Source: Zasmidium citrigriseum (Eukaryota > Ascomycota > Dothideomycetes > Mycosphaerellales > Mycosphaerellaceae). From it: a stretch of DNA of 64,000 bases. The notes under the pieces were generated by a model that ran no database searches, was not told the DNA's origin, and saw nothing but the letters and a program-made list of their open reading frames with translations. The position numbers and the translations under genes are program-made. Location: NCBI GenBank assembly GCA_002786025.1, contig NHNW01000031.1, positions 186,001 to 250,000 on the forward strand, given 5' to 3'. Shown one piece after another: positions 31,665-40,099 of this stretch. Positions within the stretch are counted from its first letter, which is position 1. Each line of letters opens with the position of its first letter.

Positions 31665-31939
31665 TCACGCAATATTGAACCCGAAACTCGCCATACAACT
31701 CCGGTACTTCCCTACGAGGTCTTTGCAGGCTTCCTGGGGATCGCTAGCGTTGGAGAACAGCATGCACTCGTCGCGGGCGGATTTCTCCTCTTTGCAGACA
31801 CAGCAGGGCTGGGGTTCGGTCGGTCAGTATTTAGGTGGTTCGATGAGTGGGAATGCGCAAGTTTCTTGGGACGAACCTTGACTTTGGCTGCAGCTTCACC
31901 CTGGGGTTTGAGATCGGCCGCTGCGTTGTTCGGCTGCAT
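31665..31939 (-). CDS. COX17: Cytochrome c oxidase copper chaperone Cox17
   Basis: Two short exons: 31939-31877 (21 codons) and 31808-31665 (47 codons plus stop), joined across a 68-nt intron (GTTCGT donor, TACTGAC branch, CCCCAG acceptor, phase 0), give 68 residues, matching yeast Cox17 (69 residues). The splice creates VKPCCVCKEEK: C23 and C24 are the Cu(I)-binding pair, followed by the twin CX9C motif (C26/C36 and C49/C59) that forms the coiled-coil-helix-coiled-coil-helix fold imported by Mia40. Family role: delivers copper to Sco1 and Cox11 in the mitochondrial intermembrane space. The unspliced frame from the same ATG stops in a different frame, so single-frame searches miss it. It is divergent from RNA1. 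Confidence 0.93.
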
Positions 31940-32295
31940 GGCTGTTGATGGCGTTAGATCAGGTTGTCAATGCGGAATTGGGCGCGATCGCGTACAGGTG
32001 GACATGTTTGTCGCTGCTTGAGCAGACATCTTCGCAATTCAGATTGGATAGAGTGTCGTGTGAGAGATGCGACGCAGTCGAAAAGAAAGTCGTCATTCAA
32101 GTTTCGGCGTTTGTCATCATTCCGAGCCGACTTTGCCCATGGATGCTTGTGCCTGGAACGCCACGCTAGTGCATGTGACGCGCCGACGCGGGAATCTTCA
32201 ATTTCTGCCCCGCCAACGGCCAGCTCAACTTGGACCAAACAAACACTGCCGCTCTCCGACCAGAAAAAACTCACAATCCCTGACACGCATCCATT
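31940..32295. other. Intergenic, divergent COX17/RNA1 promoter
   Basis: 356 nt between two ATGs on opposite strands. The long minus-strand frame crossing it (32937-31954) is antisense to RNA1 and not regarded as a gene. No clear TATA is seen. Confidence 0.55.
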
Positions 32296-33558
32296 ATGGC
32301 CAACGTTTTCAGCCTCAAGGGCCAGGCCCTGAAGCTCGACACCGCCGCCGATATTGCGAAACACATCAAACCCCTCGAGGATAACCCAGACGTCGAAGAG
32401 GTGCACCTCGAAGGCAACACTATTGGAGTAGAAGCCTCCGAAGCGCTTGCTAAGGTCCTCGAGACCAAGAAGAATCTCAAATACGCCAACCTTGCCGATA
32501 TCTTTACTGGTCGTCTGCTGTCTGAAATTCCTCAGGCACTTGATGCGCTGCTGAAAGCCCTGCTCAAATGCCCCAACCTGCACACGATCAACCTCAACGA
32601 CAACGCTTTTGGCCTCAACACCGTCGAGCCTCTGCGTCCTTTCCTGAGCAAGCACACACCGCTGCAACACCTCTACCTCAACAACAACGGCTTGGGCCCC
32701 GCAGCTGGCACCCTCGTCGCTGAAGCGCTCGTTCAGCTCGCAGACAACAAGGCAGCAGCGCGAAAAGATGGCAAGGAGGTCCCTAACCTCGAGACGGTGG
32801 TCTGCGGGCGCAATAGATTGGAGACAGGCAGCATGGACGCATGGGTGAAGGCATACACGGCGAATGACAAAGTCAAGACGGTCAAGATGGTGCAGAACGG
32901 AATTCGGCAGGAGGGTATCGCTAGGCTGTTGCAGCATGGCTTGTCAAACTGCAGCGAGTTGGATACGCTGGACCTGCAGGACAACACTTTCACCGTCCTA
33001 GCAGCCAAGACTCTGTCAACTGTCGTGCCGAGCTGGAAAGATCTGCGGGACTTGGGCGTTGGCGACTGCCTGCTCTCAGCTCGTGGTGGACGGCTGTTGG
33101 GTGAGGCTCTGGCAAAGAACGGCAACAAGAAGCTGGAGGTGCTGCGACTACAGTACAACGAGATCGACAGCAAGGGACTCAAAGCACTCTCCGACGCTGC
33201 CTCTTCAGACTCTGCACTGCCACGACTACGGAGAGTCGAGCTGAATGGCAACAAGTTCGCTGAGGACGATGCCAGTATCGAGACCCTGAAGGAGCTCCTC
33301 GACAAGCGGAAAGAGGATGGCGAGGAGAAGTATCCGGGGGTGGACGAGGACGATGAGGATCTGTGGGGTCTTGACGAACTCGACGAGCTGGATGACGAAG
33401 ATGAAGACGAGGAGGACGAGGAGGAGGACGAGGAAGAAGCTGAAGAAGAGAAGGTCGTTAAGGATGCTGACACGGCTGAGAATGAACCTGTGACTGGAAA
33501 GAAGGACAAGGAGGTTGACGAGCTGGCGGATGCATTGGGCAAGACAGAGCTCAAGTAA
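32296..33558 (+). CDS. RNA1: Ran GTPase-activating protein (RanGAP)
   Basis: 420 residues, no intron. About eleven leucine-rich repeats of the ribonuclease-inhibitor type fill residues 1-335 (for example LHTINLNDNAFG, LQHLYLNNNGLG, LDTLDLQDNTF). The catalytic arginine is R73 in FTGRLLSEIP, matching R74 of S. pombe Rna1. A highly acidic tail (about 350-395, Asp/Glu runs) and a Lys-rich end follow, as in Rna1p. Family role: cytoplasmic activation of Ran GTP hydrolysis, sustaining the RanGTP gradient for nuclear transport. The ATG context TCCATTATGGCC is good, and the open frame starts there. Confidence 0.95.
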   Translation: MANVFSLKGQALKLDTAADIAKHIKPLEDNPDVEEVHLEGNTIGVEASEALAKVLETKKNLKYANLADIFTGRLLSEIPQALDALLKALLKCPNLHTINLNDNAFGLNTVEPLRPFLSKHTPLQHLYLNNNGLGPAAGTLVAEALVQLADNKAAARKDGKEVPNLETVVCGRNRLETGSMDAWVKAYTANDKVKTVKMVQNGIRQEGIARLLQHGLSNCSELDTLDLQDNTFTVLAAKTLSTVVPSWKDLRDLGVGDCLLSARGGRLLGEALAKNGNKKLEVLRLQYNEIDSKGLKALSDAASSDSALPRLRRVELNGNKFAEDDASIETLKELLDKRKEDGEEKYPGVDEDDEDLWGLDELDELDDEDEDEEDEEEDEEEAEEEKVVKDADTAENEPVTGKKDKEVDELADALGKTELK

Positions 33559-33703
33559 TTGATCGGCATTGATCGGCATGGAAGAACAGCGCACTAGCAT
33601 GTCTTTTGTGATACCACGACTGGACGACTGCATGCATGTGGAACGGCAAGGCGTCAAACTTCTTGTTAGATTCTAGGACTAGACAAAATACCCCAACCAA
33701 CGT

Positions 33704-34793
33704 TTACCTCCCCAGTCTGAACTCTGCTTTGGCGTATTTGTACAACGCTCTCAGGAAGATCTGATATCCAACTCCGGCACTGTTGTCTTGCGCGTAGAAG
33801 ATCTCGCTCAACCGAACTTGCCATGGAGGGTATCCCTCAAGCACCACCCGATCACCAAACAGTATCAACAAGTCCGGCTCTCCCATTACACTCTCGCTGA
33901 TCTCAACGTCGATCAACTCTTGTGAGATGTCCGACGGTGACAGCTTGCCATGTTGTGACATCTCTGCCAGAGTCTTGGTGAGATCTACGAGTGTCTGACG
34001 ACCGTCTGTTGCGTCTAGGAGTAGGATTGTGAGGTGATGCGGGCTGTCCACGTTATGAGTGCCGTTGGTGCCATTGGTGAGCTCGGGAGTGTGTGGTGGG
34101 CTGTAGGTAGGTTGGTTCGGCGATCGTAGGGAAATCGTAGGTTTGGAAGGAGAGGTGGCTCCATAGTACGAAGTCATTGTGCGGGAGATGCGGCGATGGA
34201 GGTGTGGTAGGGAGGACTTGAGGATGCCTGTGATATAATGTCAGCAATTGTCTCACCATGAGCTATGGTAGAATATATATACCAGTCTTCTCGTATATCG
34301 ACAGCATAGGGACGCCAGCGCTCGCACTCCACGCCGCCAACTCGCAGGCATCGTTCAACAGTGTCTCCAATCCATCCTTCTTTCCTCCCTCTGGCGGAAG
34401 ATCCAGTATGACACTCAAGTGCTTCGGTATCCTGCTCAGATTCCTCACATCACGTCGAATGAGCTCTGGAGTTCGATGGTGGTAGTAAAGGACTGCGAAA
34501 ACCCGGTCCAGCAGCGCATGGTAAATCTGTCGAATTCGAATGAGGGCAGAGAAAATGACGTGGATGAAGCTGAAGAGCAAAGAATGGATTAAGTGGCGCA
34601 TGGCCGGTCGTACGCGTTGGCGGTGGTGGAAAGGCCCATTGCTCTTGGGACTGGCGCTGGAATGTCGGGGGTCGTTATTGGGCTCGCGAGGGAGGTACGG
34701 CTTGAGCAATCTTTCCCGCTCTGACGGCGACAACTGCTGTCCTTGGCGGGTGGTGTCGGTGTGAAAGGCGTGCGACTGCCGTAGGCCAACCAT
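33704..34793 (-). CDS. NUS1: Dehydrodolichyl diphosphate synthase regulatory subunit
   Basis: Two exons (34793-34283, 34227-33704; intron 34228-34282, phase 1, GTATAT..CACAG) give 344 residues. The start is the ATG at 34793 (MVGLRQSHAF); upstream in-frame codons include no ATG. A membrane segment lies near residues 60-85 (LIHSLLFSFIHVIFSALI). The cis-prenyltransferase-like domain shows HLSVILDLPPE, a splice-rebuilt SIYEKTGILK, EPDLLILFGDRVVLEGYPPW and QVRLSEIF. It lacks the catalytic Asp signature of Rer2/Srt1 but ends in RLGR, the RxG motif essential in Nus1/NgBR. Family role: ER subunit of the enzyme making long-chain dolichol precursors. About 50 Pro/Thr/Asn-rich residues form a loop insert near the exon junction. 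Confidence 0.9.
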
Positions 34794-35232
34794 CTTTTCT
34801 TGTTTGCTGACTGCGCCTGCTTGCAGCTCGTGTGTGAGAGTAGCGCCTTCGGGTGTTTCGTGTTTCAGGGCGAAAGTGGGACCTGACGTTTGGGTGAGGG
34901 AGTCGCTTCGGTGCAATCGTTTAGCAGACGGGTGAGCGGTGCCATTTATCGACCAGCTCCCAAGAAACAGACGTGGACTTCATCGTCATGTCGTTTAGCT
35001 CTGCCTCTCCAAGCCACAGCAGACGCGCGAAAAACGTGGCGTCAGGTACCTGGCAGCATCGGGCCGAACCGAACCTTGTTCACGGTATATATGGATGGGA
35101 GGTCAAAGCATTTTGGGAGGTAGAGTGCAACCATGTCGTCTTCATCTTCTGTCTCATTCTTAGAGCCTGGTAGCTGGCTTCAGACTAGCACATACGGTTT
35201 GCTACTCTTTCCCGGGATCGCCAGACCTCCGC
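34794..35232. other. Intergenic, NUS1 promoter and CDD1 3' flank
   Basis: 439 nt with no supported gene. The NUS1 frame remains open upstream to about 34916 without an ATG. Confidence 0.55.
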
Positions 35233-35904
35233 CTACTGAGTGACTCCATTCGACATCTCTTCTGTCGTCAGCAGCTTCTCCGGTCCAAACGACATGGGTA
35301 ACAGCTGTTCCAACGTCATAACGACTGATTTTCCATCTTTATCGTACTATTCGTCGCACACACATTAGTTGCTGTTGTCTCTGCTGGACTGTGAATCGAG
35401 ACTTACCATGAGGATCGGCATGTTCAGCTCACAGAACTCTCGGATGAATTGTCTGCACATTCCACAAGGAGAGGCTGGCGGGCTGATATCGGTGGCGACA
35501 GCAATGGCACGAATATCGCCCTTCGTAGCGCCCTACCCTTCATCAGCATTCGTCCTTGCCCGGATGGACTCTTGAGACCACGTACCTGGCAAACCGCAGT
35601 GGCAATTGTCACACGCTCGGCACAGGTTCCCACCGGATACGCAGCATTCTCGACATTGGCTCCTGTAACAACGTCTCCGTTCGTTAGGAGCAGCGAGCAT
35701 CCGACTCGAAAGTGTGAGTATGGACCTGAACACCGAGGTCAGCCAAGCGTCATAGAAGCACTGCAAGGATTGCTCACAATACGCCTTCGCTTTCGCCTCA
35801 GCTGATGTTTCGGCGAGTTTCTGGACCTCTGTCGATGAGAGGCCATGGATCAATGCGGTATCATGACGGGCGTGTCCGGACTTGGACGGTGTGGTGCTTG
35901 ACAT
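35233..35904 (-). CDS. CDD1: Cytidine deaminase
   Basis: Four exons (35904-35778, 35725-35586, 35532-35407, 35346-35233) separated by introns of 52, 53 and 60 nt give 168 residues. Splicing rebuilds AYCPYSHFRVGCSLL, the substrate loop ANVENAAYP, the zinc/catalytic motif GTCAERV (Cys plus Glu) and PCGMCRQFIREF (two further zinc Cys), so the full tetrameric-type CDA active site is present. The C-terminal exon encodes LEQLLPMSFGPEKL, also conserved in the family. Role: hydrolytic deamination of cytidine and deoxycytidine in pyrimidine salvage, cytosolic. Four exons in half a kilobase make it one of the most intron-dense genes here, and no single frame shows the whole domain. Confidence 0.95.
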
Positions 35905-36482
35905 CGTGGAAGAGGGAGGAGGAGAGTTTGCCGGCGCCTATCAGCTGCTGATATACGTGTAGATCTTTGGGACTGGCCCTGCGAACTTCTCAGCACTGGT
36001 CTTGCCGATTTTCGAGGAGAAACGAAATCGAACTCCTTCTCTGACCGTGAGTTCACTTCTGGACAGAATGACAGCACGTATTCTCGACTCTGAATACATG
36101 CTCCGCGCGCGTCACATATCTGTGATCCACATCGAAGGCAAGGAGTTCGCCTAATGGCCATTCAAGCTTCTTTTCCCGCCTAGGTCCCTCCTCTGGTGCT
36201 TTCGATGATACAGAAAAGAGTAAGAAGTCAGGCCAACTACTGATGTAGGACTTTTGTCTTCTCTGCAGAAGAAGTGAACACTCAAAACCATCAAAGTCAT
36301 CCTCTCGTTGCTCGGCCATTGACGCTTACTAAAGATAACGTTCTTATCAGCTTAGGACTGCCCTCCGAGGACTTGCACAAAGCAAAGCTCTCACTGCATC
36401 TCCAAGCTCAACGTACAGCAATGCATTCAATGATCAACTGTCAGACAATTCTCAAAAGGCTTGGTGCTTCACTACAACAACA
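35905..36482. other. Intergenic, divergent CDD1/SDR promoter
   Basis: 578 nt without a supported gene. CTTTTCTTCTCTGC-like pyrimidine tracts occur on both strands; no TATA is clear. Confidence 0.55.
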
Positions 36483-37428
36483 ATGGCCGCCGTAAACGGG
36501 CATCAAAACGACGCTGATCAACATCTCTCACCGTACCGATCAGATGGCAAGCTATATGGATTTGTATGCGTGGTCACAGGCGCTACACAGCCTGTTGGGA
36601 AGGCCATTGTCACTGAGTTAGCCGCTCATGGTGCTGCTTGTGTCTACGCCTGTGCATCCTCGCCGAAGGACGACTATGCAACCCTCGAAGCCGAAGTCAA
36701 TGCCCAATTCCCAAGCACCAAAGTGATTGGATATCCATTCAAGCTCGCGAATGAAGAAGACACTCTGCAGCTCATTGATGATGTCTTGAATGCCTGGGGA
36801 AGGTAAGTGAGAACACAAAATGTCATGTAGACCTAAAGCTGATGTCTACAGATTGGACGTCTTCATCACATCCTCCGGCCTCCTCGGCCCCCCAACAATC
36901 GCAGACACAACACCCGCCGACATCTACAAGCTCTTCGAAGCCAATTCCATGATGCCATTCTTCGCCCTAAAATACGCCCCACCAGCCATGCAAAAGACCA
37001 CTCCCAAGGGCAACTACCCAAACGCAACCCCCAAGAACCAGCCCTATGGAAGCATCGTCGTGGTCTCCAGCGTAGCAAGCACCAGCGGCGGCTGCTGGGG
37101 CCCAGCCTTCACCATCACGAACCATGCAGCATTGGGTGTCGTCAGAGCTGGTGTAGCAAGTTTGAAAGGCACGGGGGTTCGTATCAATTGTGTCAGTCCT
37201 GGACAGATCGATGTTGGTGTGGATCTGGATCAACTTCCGCCATCTGGTCTGCAATCGAAGGAGATCCAGCAGCAGATGATAGGTCTGGAGAGGCCGGGAA
37301 AGCCGAACGAAGTTGCTCGTGCGGTAGGGTTCTTGGCTTCGGGGTTTTCGAGCTATATGCAGGGGCAGAATATGATTTTGGATGGAGGGAGTAGTGTGAT
37401 GAATCCGTTAACTGTGCCTATTTCATAA
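36483..37428 (+). CDS. Short-chain dehydrogenase/reductase with degenerate active site
   Basis: Two exons (36483-36802, 36852-37428; intron 49 nt, GTAAGT, CTGATG, CTACAG, phase 2) give 298 residues. The cofactor loop is VVTGATQPVGKAI (TGxxxxxG type), strand 4 reads FITSSG instead of NNAG, and the Ser region is SIVVVSSVAS. The YxxxK catalytic pair is absent: the aligned segment ITNHAALG has Thr where Tyr and His where Lys are expected. The C-terminal part VRINCVSPGQIDV, RPGKPNEVARAVGFLAS and QNMILDGG is classical SDR. The protein may be an inactive or altered member; I cannot name a substrate. Coding-strand composition switches from C-rich (36870-37110) to G-rich (37250-37420). Confidence 0.82.
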
Positions 37429-37664
37429 GGAGGGGGCAGCGTGGGGCAGTCCTTGGTTCACATGAGCAAATTGTGACAAGGTCGACAGTGTATGGAGACG
37501 GTTTCCAACGCTTTGCAGGGAAGCAATAGTACGCTACACACCTCTTGAATGGCATGGATACAGCGAGGGAGACGGAGACACGGTTCGTTCTAGCAGGTGA
37601 GCTTGGCAGGTGAAAGGATTATGCCAAGGCAATGTGGTTTCCTTGCGCTACTTTGATGTGGACT

Positions 37665-39571
37665 TTATGAGCTCCTCCTATCCAAGAAGCCCAGGTGAGA
37701 TCCTCTCTCTGTTGGTCTCACCTGTCGTGAAGTGCGCCGGGGAGCGATCTCCTCCTCGTCGGAGTCCTCCTCTCCAGACTCATCTTCCTCCTCCTGGGGC
37801 GCCCCTGGCTCCTGTGAGGGTTCCCTTCTCCGGCTCCCGGGGCGGACGGTGGCGCTTTCCTTCACGCCATTCTTGGGTGTGAGCTTCGTGCGCTTCTGAG
37901 ATGGTTGATCTTCCTGGATGGGAGCCTTTCTCTTGAGGTGGACTTGGGGCGCTTGCCTCGATCGCTGTGAGGAAGGTTCCCCTGACGGTATCTCCATCGA
38001 GCCTCTCGCTGGACTCGATGCACTGGATGGACGATGAGTGGCACGGTCGGAGGCATTTCCTGCGAGATCCTGCTTGGGCTGGGTGACAAGCTTCATCAAC
38101 GCCTTGTGTCGCGCCTCCACCGTTTCCAGCCGCTTTGTCAAAGCCTCCATGTTTGCACTCATTGCGCTGAGATCTTCACCCTGTGGCTCTAGCATGTCAA
38201 GCCGGTCGACAAGAGCTTTCACGTTGGATGTAGTCTTGACTGCTTGGGCGCCCAATTCCTCCAACTGCTGGACGCGCGGCACAAGCTCCTGTGCCATGGT
38301 GTGTGCTTTGAAAGCCTTCGAATCGTCTCCGACTAGGCGTTCTACGCGATTGAGCAAGGCCTGAGATTTGGCGTTGGTCTGGGTGACAAACGCATCGCGG
38401 CTCTCGAGGTCCTTAAGTCGCTTGAAGAGAGGTGAGTTCGTATGTTGATCGCCAGTCCCGATGGAGGGTCGTGCCTCAAGCTTCTGGAGTCGACTTTCAA
38501 GGTTCTTAGATGCGGACTTCAATCCGTCAACGATAGATACCGTCGCGCTCTGTGATTTTCGAGATGCGGCTTCCCCCTCCTTGAGCTGCTTCTCCAAGCT
38601 GCCGAGACGATCTTCGAGTCTCTTGTGGTCCTTTGATACTGTATCCATCGCAGCTGTTCGCTCCTTGTCGCCCTTCTCGACGAAGGTTACCTTCTGTTCG
38701 AGGATGCTGACTTTCATCTTGTTCGCTTTCTCGGCGAGTTGCGATCTGAAACCGTTCACGGTCTTGACAGCAGTTTCGATGCTGCTCAAATCGAGGTCCC
38801 TTGCTTCTTCCAGCGTTGTAACCCTCTCGTCGAATTCCCGAAGAGCAGCTTTGTCTGCCTTCTCATTTTGTTGCGCTTGCAACTTCTTGATACCTTCCGT
38901 GTTGTCCTGTATGCGATTCGCTTGTCGAGATCCATCGTTGGACAGTTTGCTCACGGTTTCTTCCAGATTCCGGATGGTTCGAGCGTCGGCCTCCTTCTCC
39001 GCCTGAAGCTTTTTGACGGTACCAGACAGCTCCTCTAACTTCTCGAGGATGTTCGATAGGCTAGGTCCATCAGATTGTGAGTTCTGCTTAGATTTTGAAG
39101 TGTCAGCCTCCAGGCGCTCAACCCGCGTAGCAATGTCATCGATCCTGTCGGTGGTCTCCGTGGCGGTGGCATCGGCCGTGGCAATGGCTTTGGCATGACT
39201 GGCCTCGAGATTTCGTATTGAAGTGGAGAGATGTTCGACCTCGGTTTCCTTGGATTGCACTGTATCGAGGCGTTTCTTGAGATGCTCGACTCGAGGCTCC
39301 ATCTCCTCGGTCTTCGCGCATCTGGCAATCTGTCGTTCTAGCATCGGCATGCGCTTGTTCTGAACATCGTTGAGGCGCAATTCGACGTGATTGTAGGCTA
39401 ATGAAATTAGGTCAATAGCTAGTTCTAAAAGCTGTAAAGCCTCTCAAGGTGCAACATACCATTGCCGACCTCTTGGAGTACCTTTGGCACAACGACCGGG
39501 ACGATTTCGTCGATCGTGATGAGTGTGCTCGGAGCTTTCTCGACAGCGACACGTTTCTGAGCGCGTGCCAT
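37665..39571 (-). CDS. Long coiled-coil protein of unknown function
   Basis: Two exons (39571-39460, 39397-37665; intron 39398-39459, 62 nt, phase 1) give 614 residues. Exon 1 encodes MARAQKRVAVEKAPS..LITIDEIVPVVVPKVLQEVG, and exon 2 continues AYNHVELRLNDVQ. Roughly residues 40-470 show near-continuous heptads of Leu/Ile/Val with charged flanks (repeated VERLE, LEKLEEL, VKKLQAEKE, RVQQLEEL), a long parallel coiled coil. Residues 480-614 are disordered, Ser/Pro/Arg-rich, with KRKAPIQ and an acidic EEEDESGEEDSDEEE block next to ARRTSR-like basic patches, suggesting a nuclear or chromatin association (inference). I do not recognise the family. Confidence 0.7.
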
Positions 39572-40099
39572 ATTGGCCGTCGATGGCAGGCTCTGTGATG
39601 TTTTTGGCCGGAGATCGAGGCAGGTTCCAGTTCCAGTCGGTCGTTCCTGTGCGTTCGAGGTTACAAACGGACGGGCAACTGCGTGGATTGCGGTGTTGGC
39701 GAAGATGGTAGGAAAGACGATTTCGAGAAGACAATCGTTTCCTACAAGGCCCAGAACCGATTATCAATAGCCATCAATAGCGGAGTGCGCATGCTCGGGG
39801 ATTTATTGTCGCGCATTTACTAGTAGAGGTGAGGTTGCAGGCCGAATAGGCTCCCTTGAAGCGGGCCAGCCCGCCGCAAAGCCAAACCGGCTGCCCGGTG
39901 CCGTGACTCCTCTCGAAAGGGATGGAACGACAGGTCACAAACACGATTGGAAGGAGAGCTGAACACGAGACATGATATTACACTTTTCGATTATACCAAT
40001 TATCGTAGCATCGTGGGCTTCCAGTGCCTTTTGATGCTCCAAGGCTGCCTCTGCTGCTACATCGAGGTAACGTTACAATCCTCCTTCCAACTGCTTTCT
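39572..40099. other. Intergenic, coiled-coil gene promoter and SEC10 3' flank
   Basis: 528 nt with no supported gene; carries one AACCTCACCTC motif in sense orientation for the coiled-coil gene. Confidence 0.55.
39826..39836 (-). promoter_or_regulatory. AACCTCACCTC motif upstream of the coiled-coil gene
   Basis: Exact 11-mer on the minus strand (GAGGTGAGGTT on the plus strand), about 255 nt upstream of the ATG at 39571 and in the same orientation as the gene. One of four intergenic copies in the window. Confidence 0.35.

Noticed and set aside
31954..32937. Minus-strand 327-codon frame over RNA1
   Set aside because: Antisense shadow of the RNA1 leucine-rich repeats; no motif, and it overlaps the COX17/RNA1 promoter.
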